From the NCBI GenBank assembly GCA_963703605.1, contig CAVPFC010000058.1, positions 1-64,000 on the forward strand: a stretch of DNA of 64,000 nucleotides. Reading direction: 5' to 3'. Under the pieces are notes generated by a model. The model worked only from the letters and a program-made list of their open reading frames with translations. It was not told where the DNA came from and searched no databases. The translations under genes and the position numbers were made by a program. The stretch is from DASXKD01 sp963703605. GTDB taxonomy: Bacteria > Actinomycetota > Actinomycetes > Streptosporangiales > Streptosporangiaceae. Positions 18,667-27,609 of the stretch are shown here, piece after piece; positions within the stretch are counted from its first letter, which is position 1, and every line of letters starts with the position of its first letter.

Positions 18667-19136
18667 TCCTCGGCCGGTGGTCGCGGCACCGGGCCAAGAT
18701 CCCCTTCCGGCTCCCTGGTCAGGATCTCCAACAGCGCCGGGTCGGCGTACACCTCGGCCGAGTGCCGCCACTGGGTGAGGAGCACCGCCACCGGAGCCAG
18801 GTTGCCGAGCGCGGCAGCCCCCCGCGCAACGGTCACCAGATCCCGGACGAACGTGTCGAAATCGTCCTCTGGCAGGAAGGTCACCCAGGGCACGGCGTCG
18901 GGCAGCAGCCTGCGGATCACTGCGATGTTCTCGGAGTTGACCAGACCCGCGAGGATACGGGTGGTGAACTCCATCACGCTCTCGTCGCGTTCGAGCTGGT
19001 CTATCCGCATCAGCGCGAGATCGCCCGCGTCGCGCCTCCGTAGCCGCAAGGCCCGCACATCTTTCAGCCGTTCAGCGGTCGCGGCTGGGTGATGCAGCAA
19101 CTCGCTGAACGGCACGTCTTCATACGCCGCTGCCAT
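18663..19136 (-). CDS. Phd-like antitoxin
   Basis: 157 residues. The N-terminus reads VPFSELLHHPAATAERL, then LRLRRRDAGDLALMRI, a Phd/YefM-type DNA-binding fold (compare the usual VPISELRRNLSxxLxxV, DxPLVLTR pattern). The C-terminal half is helical and should wrap the toxin. It precedes the toxin gene with a 4-nt overlap, and by analogy represses its own promoter through the N-terminal domain. It is larger than most Phd antitoxins. Confidence 0.7.
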   Translation of the reverse strand: MAAAYEDVPFSELLHHPAATAERLKDVRALRLRRRDAGDLALMRIDQLERDESVMEFTTRILAGLVNSENIAVIRRLLPDAVPWVTFLPEDDFDTFVRDLVTVARGAAALGNLAPVAVLLTQWRHSAEVYADPALLEILTREPEGDLGPVPRPPAEE

Positions 19137-19186
19137 ACATCCACACTACCGTAGAAGTCTGACGATGGCGCCGCTGTAGGGCGGGA

Positions 19187-19708
19187 TCAGGGGAGGTCGG
19201 TGTGGGGGTCGATGACCCAGTGGTTGGTTCTGATGATGCGGCCGGCGAAGGTGACGTCGCGCTCGCCGAGGAGGGTGAAGCCTAGCGAGCGGCAGATGCC
19301 GTTGGACGGGCCGTTCGTGACGCCGGGGAACGCGTGCACGGGGCCCCACCGGCCCTGGTCGCGGGCCAGATCGAGCAGCGCGCGCACGGCCTGCTTGCCG
19401 ATGCCCCGGCCCTGGAACTCGGGCAGCACCATCCAGCCGATCTCCGAGATGGGCCCGTCCTGGCCGAGCCCCTCCTCCCCGTGGGACCACATCGTCACAG
19501 ACCCGGCGACCACGTCCGGCGCCGGTTCGTCCAGGACGATCATCTTGATCAGCATGGCGCCCGCCGCCGCCTCCCGGACGTCGGTCTCGACCTTGGCCTC
19601 GATTCCCTCGCGGGGCAGCGGGCCGCCGAGTTCGGCCGTCATGACCGGGTCGCAGCGCATCCGGACGTAGGGGCCGACGTCGCCGAGTTCCACGTCACGC
19701 AAGCGCAT
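19187..19708 (-). CDS. GNAT-family N-acetyltransferase
   Basis: 173 residues with GGAGG 8 nt before the ATG. The acetyl-CoA-binding motif is EIGWMVLPEFQGRGIGKQAVRALL, in the Q/RxxGxG/A form, followed by the NGPSNGICRSLGFTLLGERDV motif-B helix and strand. The first half (LRDVELGDVGPYVRMRCDP) is the usual GNAT opening. The acceptor is unknown; small actinomycete members modify antibiotics, amino acids or ribosomal-protein N-termini. It lies downstream of the DUF885 gene on the same strand, gap 45 nt. Confidence 0.88.
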   Translation of the reverse strand: MRLRDVELGDVGPYVRMRCDPVMTAELGGPLPREGIEAKVETDVREAAAGAMLIKMIVLDEPAPDVVAGSVTMWSHGEEGLGQDGPISEIGWMVLPEFQGRGIGKQAVRALLDLARDQGRWGPVHAFPGVTNGPSNGICRSLGFTLLGERDVTFAGRIIRTNHWVIDPHTDLP

Positions 19709-19753
19709 CTGGCATCCTCCGCACCGGTGTTCCCAGTGTGCCCCGGCCGCGGA

Positions 19754-21433
19754 TCAGGCGCCCTTCGCTGACGGCGTATCCAGCAGCGTGCGCAGGTGGC
19801 GCACCGGGGGCGAGCCGTGCCCCAGCACGGCGTCGTGCACCTGCCGGTCGCCCCAGCCGGGATGCGCCCCGCGCAAGCTGCCGGTGATGTCGCTGACCTC
19901 GGTGTAACCCACGAAGTAGGTCGAAAGCTGCGCCGACGTCAGCAGCACCCGGCGCCACTTCGCGGTCGCCTCCCCCTCCTCCTGATGGCCCGGGCCGGTC
20001 ATCAGCGCCATCGCCTGGTCCTGCGTCATGCCGGAGCAGTGCACCCGGGCGTCCATGATGGTGTTGATGATCATGCGCAGCTTCATCTTCAGCCGCTGCA
20101 TGCCGACCGCGGCGGGGTTGCCGTCGCCCCGGTAACCACGGGCGCCCATCAGCTGCTCGGCGTAGACCGCCCAGCCTTCGACGAAGGAGCCCGACCGCAG
20201 CATGGCCCGCACCGGCGTGGAACCCGCGAACCGGCGCGAGTGCTCCAGTTGCAGCGCATGGCCCGGCATTGCCTCGTGAATCATCAGGTTGTGCACCATG
20301 TGCCGGTTGTACTCGCGGTAGAACGACCGAACCCGCTCCTCCGGCCAGCCCTCCGGCGTCGGTGACACGGCGATGAACGTCGGCAGCGGGGCGGTCTCCA
20401 GCGGCCCGGGCGGGTCGCAGTATGCGATGGCCACGCCCCGGTCGACCTCGGGCATCTCGATCACCTCGACCGGGTCGCCGAACATCGTGACCAGGTCGTG
20501 TTGCGCCACGAACTCCCGCTGCGCCCCGAACGCCGCCCGGACCAGCCCGAGGATCGTCGTGTCGTCGGGGGCGTCGGCCGCGAGCGAGTCGAGCGCCCGC
20601 CGGACCGTGCTTTCCCTGTCCGCCCCGGGGGTGCCGAAGTCTGCCGCCGCCACCTCGATCTCCTCGGTGGTCCGCACCAGGTCCGCTTCGGCGCGCGCCA
20701 GGACCTCGGCGGCGGTGAAATCGGTGTCGAGCACGAGGCGTAGCTTCGCCGAGTACAGCTCCGCGCCCAGGCGGGGATCGCGGAAGCCGTCGCGTGTTCC
20801 GTCCGCCAGCCGCTGCTTCAGCCACCGCATGTGCTCCTCGATGGCCTCGACCGCAGCCGGTGCCGTCTCGTCAAGCTCGCGCTGCGCTCCGTTCGCGCTC
20901 TGGGCGGCCAGGGCCAGCTCGCTCGTGATGAGCCGCTGCGTCCCGGCGAACTGGATCAGCGCTGTCTCGATGTGCACCTCGGGCATCGTGCCAAGCACCG
21001 CCCGCGCGGCGGCCAGCGACTCGGGCAGGCAGGCCAGCCGCCGCGACACCGAGCGGAGCCGCTGCGGCAGCGGGGCGAAGTCGCGCGCGAGCAGCAGGTA
21101 GATGGCCCGGCCCGGGTTGGCCGCCATCGGATTCCACTCGTGCTCGCGCAGGTCGTCGATGCCGAAGCGCAGCCGGGCCAGGTGGTTCGCCAGGATCTGC
21201 GCGTCCACCCGGTTCTGCGGGGAGAGCTGCGCGGCGTCGATGGCGGCGAGCGCGGCGAGCTGCTCCCCCGCCCACCGGCTTGCCTGCTCGTAGTGCGCCG
21301 CCGTGCCCACGGTCAGCCGGTCGTCGTGGCGGTGATCGCCCAGCTCGGTGGCCAGCTCGGGGCGCAGATCCAGCATGCCGTCCAGGGCCGCCACGGCATG
21401 GGCGGCGAACCTGCGGTCAGCGTCGTCGGGCAT
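19754..21433 (-). CDS. DUF885 family protein, putative zinc peptidase
   Basis: 559 residues, full length for DUF885. The conserved HEAMPGHALQLEHS carries the HExxxxH-like pair characteristic of the family, with SFVEGWAVYAEQLM and the GFT/GYTEVSD region toward the end. The family is related to gluzincin-type peptidases, and its members are presumed metal-dependent peptidases or esterases, though few have been tested. No signal peptide is visible, so the protein should be cytoplasmic. It precedes GNAT on the same strand. Confidence 0.85.
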   Translation of the reverse strand: MPDDADRRFAAHAVAALDGMLDLRPELATELGDHRHDDRLTVGTAAHYEQASRWAGEQLAALAAIDAAQLSPQNRVDAQILANHLARLRFGIDDLREHEWNPMAANPGRAIYLLLARDFAPLPQRLRSVSRRLACLPESLAAARAVLGTMPEVHIETALIQFAGTQRLITSELALAAQSANGAQRELDETAPAAVEAIEEHMRWLKQRLADGTRDGFRDPRLGAELYSAKLRLVLDTDFTAAEVLARAEADLVRTTEEIEVAAADFGTPGADRESTVRRALDSLAADAPDDTTILGLVRAAFGAQREFVAQHDLVTMFGDPVEVIEMPEVDRGVAIAYCDPPGPLETAPLPTFIAVSPTPEGWPEERVRSFYREYNRHMVHNLMIHEAMPGHALQLEHSRRFAGSTPVRAMLRSGSFVEGWAVYAEQLMGARGYRGDGNPAAVGMQRLKMKLRMIINTIMDARVHCSGMTQDQAMALMTGPGHQEEGEATAKWRRVLLTSAQLSTYFVGYTEVSDITGSLRGAHPGWGDRQVHDAVLGHGSPPVRHLRTLLDTPSAKGA

Positions 21434-21534
21434 GCCAGAACTCTAGGCGGCTGCCCGGCGCGGGGGCCACCGGCCGGTGAAAGCCACCGCAGCCCATCCC
21501 CGCCCCAGCGGGCCTGGCTTGTCTCAGGCACCTC

Positions 21535-21786
21535 ATGCGCCAGTACTTACACTCTCCGCAACACGGACAACCACGCAGGCGTGCTGGGCGTCACCTCCGG
21601 CGCGGCAGCTATCCGGCCTGGCGGCGCCACCGGCAATACGTCGCGGGCGCCCACGTCGTGTTCCGCGGGGAGTCTTACCAAGCGAAGTGGCAGAACCAGG
21701 GCGTCTCCCCGGCGGGCTCGGCGGGCAACCAGTCAGGTTCGCCGTGCAAGCCGCTGTTCCGGATCCCGGGCGAGCCTCCCTCTTAG
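21535..21786 (+). pseudogene. Remnant of a chitin/carbohydrate-binding module
   Basis: The frame contains YVAGAHVVFRGESYQAKWQNQG and a short tail, which matches the C-terminal half of a CBM5/12-type carbohydrate-binding module (pattern Y.aG..V.y.G..Y.akW..qG). The sequence upstream in this frame is not protein-like, and no enzyme domain is attached, so this looks like the leftover 3' end of a chitinase-type gene. It lies in the 363-nt gap between DUF885 and the EamA transporter; the rest of that gap shows nothing else. Confidence 0.4.
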
Positions 21787-21796
21787 CCTGGACGGT

Positions 21797-22594
21797 ATGA
21801 GCGGCCTCGCCCTGACCCTGGTTCTCGCCGCGGCGGTGTTCCACGCCGGGTGGAACCGGCTGCTGCACGGGGCCGACGACCGGCTGGCCGCGGCGGCCGT
21901 GGGCGCGGTCGTGGGGGCCGTCCTCCTGCTGCCCGCCACGATCACCGTGCCGCCGGTGCGGGTCTGGCCGCTGGTGCTGGCGTCGGGCGCGGCCGAGGCC
22001 ACCTACTTCGGCCTGCTCGCGGCCGCCTACCGGCGGGGCGAGCTGTCGTTCACCTACCCGGTCGCCCGGGGCGTCGCGCCGTTCCTCATCACGCTGGGCG
22101 GCGCCGCGGTCCTCGGTGAGCAGCTCAACGCCGCGCGGGTCGGTGGGTCGCTCGCGCTCGGCGTGGGCCTGGGGATCATCGCGTACGCGGGCCTGGCCAA
22201 GGGGCGCGGGGCCGCGCTTGGCTTCGCGGCGCTCACCGGGGTCACGATCGCCGTCTACTCGGTGATCGACGCGGACGCGGTGCGTTCCGCCAACGCGCTC
22301 GGTTATCTCGGCGCGGTCACCGCCGTGGAGGCGATCCTCCTGCTCGGCGCCGTCCGCCTCGACTTCAGCCGGCTGCGGGCCAGCGCCCGCGCCGGGGCCG
22401 GGATCGGGGTCGGGGCGCTCGTGGCCTACCTGCTCGTCCTGCTGGCCTACCAGCGCGCCCCTGCCTCACCCGTGGCCACGCTGCGGGAGCTGTCGATCCT
22501 GCTGGGCATCCTGATGTCCGGGGAGCGGCCCGGCTGGCGAGTCTGGGCCGGCGGAGCCCTCTGCGTCCTCGGCGCCGCCCTCACCGTCCTATAG
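21797..22594 (+). CDS. EamA-family (drug/metabolite transporter) permease
   Basis: 265 residues and about ten membrane helices in two EamA halves: ALTLVLAAAVFHAGWNRLLHG at the start, ATYFGLLAAAYRRGELSFTYPVARG and LGEQLNAARVGG ending the first half, and YQRAPASPVATLRELSILLGILMSGERP at the matching place in the second. The repeated Pro-containing helix next to a short Glu/Gly loop is the family hallmark. It would export a small metabolite or amino acid. The ATG at 21797 is chosen because earlier in-frame sequence is the antisense of the DUF885 gene. Confidence 0.85.
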   Translation: MSGLALTLVLAAAVFHAGWNRLLHGADDRLAAAAVGAVVGAVLLLPATITVPPVRVWPLVLASGAAEATYFGLLAAAYRRGELSFTYPVARGVAPFLITLGGAAVLGEQLNAARVGGSLALGVGLGIIAYAGLAKGRGAALGFAALTGVTIAVYSVIDADAVRSANALGYLGAVTAVEAILLLGAVRLDFSRLRASARAGAGIGVGALVAYLLVLLAYQRAPASPVATLRELSILLGILMSGERPGWRVWAGGALCVLGAALTVL

Positions 22595-22693
22595 ACCAAG
22601 GTCGTTCCCCCGGAACCAGCCCGCCGCAGCGCCGCGCGACAGCCCCTCAACGGACGGAAAGTTATGTAACGCACCGCTACCGGGGGCGTGGGG

Positions 22694-22716
22694 GTCCGGG
22701 GGCTCGGCCCCCCGGG
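22694..22716. terminator. GC hairpin between convergent EamA and AlkB genes
   Basis: A GC-only near-palindrome (CCGGGGGC and GCCCCCCGG arms with a 2-3 nt loop) lies between the ends of two converging genes, the right place for a shared terminator. No T-run is present. Confidence 0.45.
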
Positions 22717-22783
22717 CTAGCACGCCGGGCCTACGGCGCAGTTGGCGGAACGCCAACAAGCAGCCCTCGCCGCCTCGGCAAGC

Positions 22784-23422
22784 TCAGCGAACGTCGCGGG
22801 GGCGGAACTGGATGCTGATGCGCGGGCCGGTGCGCCGCGCGGTCTTCGGCACGGCGTGCTCCCAGGTGCGCTGGCAGCTTCCGCCCATGACCAGCAGGTC
22901 ACCGTGGCCGACGTCGTGGCGGATCGTCCGGCCGCCGCCGTCCCGCGGCCGCAGCAGCAGGGCCCGGGGCGTGCCGAGGGACACGATCGCCACCACGGTG
23001 TCCTCGGTGCTGCCGCGCCCGATCGTGTCGCCGTGCCAGGCCACGCTGTCGCGGCCGTCCCGGTACAGGCACAGCCCGGCCGTGCACAACGGCTCGCCCA
23101 GCTCGGCCCGGTAATGCTCGCTGAGCGCGTCCGTCGCCGCGGCCAGCACCGGATCCGGCAGCGCCGCGCCCTCGCCGTAGAAGCACAGCAGCCGCGGCAC
23201 GTCGACCACCCTGTCGTACATCGTGCGCCGCTCGGCGCGCCAGGGCACCTCGCGCAGCAGCCGCTCGAACAGCGCGTCGGCACCGGTGACCCAGCCGGGC
23301 CGGACGTCGGCCCAGGCTCCGTGCGTGAGCGCCGTCCGCCGCACGGATGCGCCCAGCCGGCCCAGGCCGGTCTCCTCCGCGAGGTCAAGCAGCGATCCCT
23401 GGAATGCAGTGCTCGCTCTCAC
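22784..23422 (-). CDS. alkB: AlkB-like Fe(II)/2-oxoglutarate dioxygenase
   Basis: 212 residues. The iron ligands are in VAWHGDTIGRG (HxD) and RTWEHAVPK (distal His), and the 2-oxoglutarate-binding Arg motif is RISIQFR near the C-terminus. The substrate-lid region (RTMYDRVVDVPRLLCFYG) matches actinomycete AlkB proteins. The GTG at 23422 gives an N-terminus (VRASTAFQGSLLDLAE) like its relatives; a longer start at 23476 is possible, and neither has a good ribosome-binding site. It repairs alkylated DNA or RNA bases by oxidative demethylation. Confidence 0.85.
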   Translation of the reverse strand: MRASTAFQGSLLDLAEETGLGRLGASVRRTALTHGAWADVRPGWVTGADALFERLLREVPWRAERRTMYDRVVDVPRLLCFYGEGAALPDPVLAAATDALSEHYRAELGEPLCTAGLCLYRDGRDSVAWHGDTIGRGSTEDTVVAIVSLGTPRALLLRPRDGGGRTIRHDVGHGDLLVMGGSCQRTWEHAVPKTARRTGPRISIQFRPRDVR

Positions 23423-23642
23423 CCCGCCATCCGACCCAGCGCCCACCCGGCAAGTGTAGTGCCTCTTCAAACACATTTTCGACTACCGGGCCCGCCAGGC
23501 CGGTCCCGCCTGGGATGAACCGTGCCCGAACGCGCCCGGTGGAGAAGGCCAACTGGGGGGCGGGGGTGACGGCGCGCGTCCATACTTGGCGCGGGGCGGC
23601 GGGAAACGCGCTGCCGGGGCGAATTCGCTAGGGGAGGCAATG

Positions 23643-25070
23643 ATGCCTGGGAGCGGCCTGTCCGCCATTGAGCACGTCGTGGTTCTCATGCTGGAGAACC
23701 GTTCCTTCGACCACATGCTCGGCTTCCTGTACAGCGCCGAGGGGAACGTGTCCCCCGCGGGGCAGCCGTTCGAGGGGCTGACCGGCACCGAGTCGAACCC
23801 GGATTCCTCCGGCAGCCCGGTCACCGTGTTCAAGATCGAGCCGACCACGGCGAACGCCTACTTCATGCCGGGCGCCGACCCCGGCGAAGGCTACATGGCC
23901 ACCAACGATCAGTTGTTCGGCAGCGACTCGGCGCCGGCCAGCCCGGCCCAGGTCCCGGCCATGCAGGGCTTCGTGAAGGACTTCGCCTACACGCTCGGCT
24001 GGGAATCGAACGACAGCGGGTACTCGATCGTTTCCGGCACGACCGCCAACGACATCATGGGCTGCTTCACCCCGGAGGCCCTGCCGGTGCTGTCCGCGCT
24101 GGCCCGCGGGTACGCGGTGTGCGACCACTGGTTCTGCTCGGTGCCCACCGAGACGCTGCCGAACCGGGCCTTCGCGAACGCGGCGACCAGCCAGGGGCAC
24201 ATGGACGACAAGACCCACACGTTCACCTCGCCGTCGATCTTCGGGCTGCTCACCCAGCACGGGCTCAACTGGGCCATCTACGGGTACACCTCCGAGCCGC
24301 TGACCAAGTCCGACTTCACCGACATCTCCGGTGCGGCCGCGAGCCATTTCGGCCTGTTCACCGACTTCCAGGCCGCCGCGGCGGCGGGGACGCTGCCGCC
24401 GTTCACGTTCCTGGAGCCAAGCTGGGGGGCGAGCGGGAACAGCCAGCACCCGAACTACAACGTCGCGCTCGGCGAGCAGCTCATCCACGACGTGTACGAA
24501 GCGGTGCGGAGCGGCCCGGGCTGGCCGCAGACGCTGCTGATCGTCACCTACGACGAGCACGGCGGGTGCTACGACCACGTGCCGCCGCCGTCCGGCGCCA
24601 CCGCGCCGGACAACAACGCGGGCGAGTTCGGGTTCGACTTCACCAGGTTCGGCCTCCGGGTCCCCAGCGTGCTGATCTCGCCGCTGATCGCCGCGGGCAC
24701 GGTGTTCCGCGTCCCGGCGGCGTCGGTGCCGTTCGACCACACCTCGATCCTGAAGACCGTGGAGGAGCGCTGGAACCTGCCCCCGCTCACCCAACGGGAT
24801 GCCGTGGCGCCGAGCGTGGCCGACGTGCTCAGCCTCACCACGCCGCGCACCGACGACGTGCTCGCCGGGGTCACCGTGCCCACCGCCGCGACGGCCGGGC
24901 CGGCCGCCGCGGCCGAACTGCCGTCCCACCTGCAAGAGGTCCAGGCCGAGCTGATCTCGCGGCGCTACCCGGCCGGGCAGAGCGCTATCCCCGGCGCGGC
25001 CCAGGCCGCGTTCACCGAGACCGGCCTGCGCAGCTACATCCACAGCCACGCGAGCCCGCAGCACGACTGA
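23643..25070 (+). CDS. Phospholipase C / phosphoesterase family protein
   Basis: 475 residues. Motifs of the bacterial phosphoesterase family (phospholipase C and AcpA-type acid phosphatase) occur in order: IEHVVVLMLENRSFDHMLG at the N-terminus, FLEPSWG, TYDEHGGCYDHVPPP and FDHTSILKTVEERW. These Asp, Glu and His residues bind the metals in the alkaline-phosphatase-like fold. Unlike many family members it has no Tat signal peptide, because the sequence starts directly at the first motif. The ATG at 23643 is 5 nt after GGGGAGG; the ATG three bases earlier is too close to it. The cytoplasmic location leaves its substrate open. Confidence 0.85.
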   Translation: MPGSGLSAIEHVVVLMLENRSFDHMLGFLYSAEGNVSPAGQPFEGLTGTESNPDSSGSPVTVFKIEPTTANAYFMPGADPGEGYMATNDQLFGSDSAPASPAQVPAMQGFVKDFAYTLGWESNDSGYSIVSGTTANDIMGCFTPEALPVLSALARGYAVCDHWFCSVPTETLPNRAFANAATSQGHMDDKTHTFTSPSIFGLLTQHGLNWAIYGYTSEPLTKSDFTDISGAAASHFGLFTDFQAAAAAGTLPPFTFLEPSWGASGNSQHPNYNVALGEQLIHDVYEAVRSGPGWPQTLLIVTYDEHGGCYDHVPPPSGATAPDNNAGEFGFDFTRFGLRVPSVLISPLIAAGTVFRVPAASVPFDHTSILKTVEERWNLPPLTQRDAVAPSVADVLSLTTPRTDDVLAGVTVPTAATAGPAAAAELPSHLQEVQAELISRRYPAGQSAIPGAAQAAFTETGLRSYIHSHASPQHD

Positions 25071-25150
25071 CCGCCCAGGCCGCCCCCGCGCCGCCCGATC
25101 CATTGGTGATCGTTGGCGACGATCACGAACGATCCGACGCGGCCGGGACG

Positions 25151-26113
25151 CTACAGGACGGTACGGCCGCCGGTCGACATCCGGGCCGCCAGCTCGGAGT
25201 CGATCTGGCGGGCCGCCGCCTGGAGCCGGGGCAGGAACTGCTTCTCCAGCGTCCGCATGGGCACGCGGGCCGCGTGCGCGCTCGAGTTGATGGCCGCGAC
25301 CACCTTGCGTGAGCTGTCCCTGATGGGCACGGCGATCGACCGGACGCCGGCCTCCAGCTCCTGGTCGACCGCGGTCCAGTCCCGGCTGCGCGCGGTGGCC
25401 AGCACCGCACGCAGCTCGCCGGGATCGGTGATCGTGTGCTCGGTGAGCTTGAGCATCGTGGTCCGGCGCAGGTAGGCGTCGAGTTCGGGCTCGGGCAGGT
25501 GCGCGAGCAGGATCCGGCCCATCGAGGTCGGGTAGGCCGGCAGCCGGGTGCCCACGGTGAGCGCGATCGTCATGATCCGGTTCGCGGACGCGCGGGCCAC
25601 GTAGACCAGGTCGTCACCGTCGAGCACGCTCACCGAGCACGACTCGTGCAGCTCCTCGGCCAGGTCCTCCAGGTGCGGCTGGGCGATCTGGGACACGCTG
25701 AACGACGACAGGTAGGCATAGCCGAGGGCGAGGACCCGCGGGCGCAGCGAGAACTGGCGGCCTGTGCTGCCGACGTAGCCCAGCTCCTGGAGGGTGAGCA
25801 GGAACCGGCGCGCCGCGGCCCGGGTGAGCCCGGTGCGCTCGGCCACCTCGGACAGGGTCAGCGAGGGGTGCTCGGAGGAGAAGCAGCGGATGACGGCGAG
25901 CCCGCGGTCCAGCGACTGGACGAAGTCGGTCCGCCGCCCACCACCGGGACGGTCCCCGCCGGGACGGTCCCCGCCGGAACGGTCCCCGTCCGCGCGCTGG
26001 CCCGCGTCCGCCGGCTCTCCGGCGGTGGCCGCGTCCCGCGAATCCGCGCCGATGCCGGCGTCCCGCTTCGCCGCTGCGCCCGCGCCAGGCCCGGCGCCCT
26101 CCCGAACGTTCAC
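25151..26113 (-). CDS. IclR-family transcriptional regulator (PcaR/PobR-like)
   Basis: 320 residues from a GTG. An unusual N-terminal extension of about 65 residues contains GDRSGGDRPGGDRPGG, then the winged HTH (FVQSLDRGLAVIRCF, LTLSEVAERTGLTRAAARRFLLTLQ) and the IclR effector domain (LGYAYLSSFSVSQIAQPHLEDLAEELHESCSVSVLDGDDLVYVAR and YPTSMGRILLAH). The C-terminus (VAAINSSAHAARVPM) resembles regulators of protocatechuate and other aromatic pathways. The homogentisate dioxygenase gene lies 4 kb upstream, so an aromatic-degradation target is possible but not shown. Confidence 0.88.
   Translation of the reverse strand: MNVREGAGPGAGAAAKRDAGIGADSRDAATAGEPADAGQRADGDRSGGDRPGGDRPGGGRRTDFVQSLDRGLAVIRCFSSEHPSLTLSEVAERTGLTRAAARRFLLTLQELGYVGSTGRQFSLRPRVLALGYAYLSSFSVSQIAQPHLEDLAEELHESCSVSVLDGDDLVYVARASANRIMTIALTVGTRLPAYPTSMGRILLAHLPEPELDAYLRRTTMLKLTEHTITDPGELRAVLATARSRDWTAVDQELEAGVRSIAVPIRDSSRKVVAAINSSAHAARVPMRTLEKQFLPRLQAAARQIDSELAARMSTGGRTVL
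25945..25989. repeat. Three 15-bp tandem repeats in the IclR gene
   Basis: Units of CGGGACGGTCCCCGC (plus strand) at 25945, 25960 and 25975, the third with two differences. On the coding strand they give GDRPG units, the same peptide theme as the unrelated array in phaC. Confidence 0.9.
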
Positions 26114-26167
26114 ATAGCGAACGATACTGCTCGACCAGCCCGGACCACCAGACGACGCGGCCCGCGG

Positions 26168-27575
26168 CTACCTGGCCACGGCGTCGCGCACGCGGCGGCG
26201 GAGCGCGGCGGGCAGCGAGATCGTCGCGGCCCCAGTCGGCGAGGAGCACGCTCAGCGGGCGCGCGGCCGCGGTCGACGGGTCGCGCAGACAGGTGGCAAG
26301 AGCGGGCAGGTCACCGGCGTCATGACCGCGCCCCACCTCGCGGATGGCCGTCCGCACCTCGTCCTCGGTGCCGGTGCATTCGAAGGGTTTCGAGCCGGTC
26401 AGGCCGGCCATCTCCGCGTAGACCCCGGCCAGGTCCGGGTCGGCGAACATGTCTCCGCCGATCTTGCGTATTGCAAGATCATGTCCAAACAGCGCGGCGG
26501 TGGCCAGGAAGACCCAGGCGCACTTCGCGCAGGCCCGGCACCAGCCCGCACCCCGGACCCGGTTGCAGCTCGCGGTCCGCAGGTAGCCGTCGATGTCACC
26601 GGACAGCGAGGCGATGATCTGAAGCTCGTAGAGGGGCCGCAGCGGGCTGCTGTACCCCGGCGCGCCGGGCAGCCACCGGCCGCGGTAGGCGGCGAGCGCG
26701 GCCTCGAACTCGTAGCTCTTGGTCCACTGGTGGTTGACCGGGCGGCCGAGGTAGGACTCGACGTTCGGCTCGTCGTCGCTGCGCGAGTTGCCCGCCACCA
26801 CGAGCTCGCTGCCCCGCAGGTAACCGGCCAGCATCGCGGCGATCGCGAGGTAGGCCGAGAACGGCGTGTGCCCGTTGGGATGGCCGGCCGCGTTCAGCTC
26901 GAGCAGCTCGGGCAGGATCGTCCGCCTGACCTCGAGGAAGCGGCCCCCGTCCGCCAGGGACCGCGCCAGGTCGCGCTGGCCCGTCACCGGGTTGTACAGG
27001 AAGAAATCGGTGGGCCCGCCGCCGGAGGCGACGACGCGGGCGAGCGCGAGCGAGTCCTTGCCGCCGCTGAACATGACCAGCGGCGGCGCCGCCGTGGGCG
27101 CGCGCGCATCGCCGGCATCGGCCGCGCCGGCGGGCTCTGACCCGGCGGCCGCGCGGATGTCCAGGAACCCGGGAACGGTGTAGTCGATGCCGTTGCGGTA
27201 GCAGAACTCCCCCATCGCGCCGGGCCAGAACGACTCCCACCAGCCCAGCTCGGTGGCGTCCGGCGCGGGCAGCGCGACCTCGATGACCGGGCTGCACAGC
27301 GCCTTCCAGTAGGAGAACGCCTCGATGATGGCAAGCGCCCGGATCATGCGCCGCGCCGTGGGCGTGTTCACCCCGGCGGCCTCGTCCTGGCTGAGCCCGG
27401 TGAGCTCCACCACCGGCCGGAACCGCAGGTCCCCGGCGGCGAAGGCGAACTCCACGGTTACCCCGGCGGGGCCGGGAGCCGCGCGGGCGCCCTCGATGCG
27501 GAACACCGGGTAGGCCTCCCGCAGCCGCTGGATCTGCGCCTGCCGGGATAGGTCAGCCGTGGTCACGTCCTGCAC
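26168..27575 (-). CDS. murL: MurL-like UDP-MurNAc-L-Ala-L-Glu epimerase (ATP-pyrophosphatase fold), 3' frameshift
   Basis: About 465 residues. It has the PP-loop VMFSGGKDSLALARVV, and the order of conserved blocks matches MurL: EAFSYWKALCSP, FWPGAMGEFCYRNGIDY, the PP-loop, HTPFSAYLAIAAMLAGYLRGSELVVAGNSRSD, VNHQWTKSYEFE, SPLRPLYELQI and a Cys-rich SCNRVRGAGWCRACAKCAWVFLA that probably binds zinc. MurL, described from Xanthomonas and some actinomycetes, inverts the glutamate of the peptidoglycan precursor so that glutamate racemase is not needed. Near 26218 the frame changes by one base; the new frame ends at 26168, whereas the original frame runs on antisense-like through the IclR gene. No murD2 partner is adjacent. 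The start GTG at 27575 has a second option at 27566. Confidence 0.7.
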
Positions 27576-27609
27576 GCGGGCTACCCTAGCCCAACCGCCG
27601 GCCCCGGGC

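Noticed and set aside
25614..26167. Continuation of the MurL-like open frame into the IclR gene
   Set aside because: The sequence after about 26218 in that frame is Arg/Gly/Pro-rich shadow of the IclR gene; the +1 frame gives a sensible ending with a stop at 26168.
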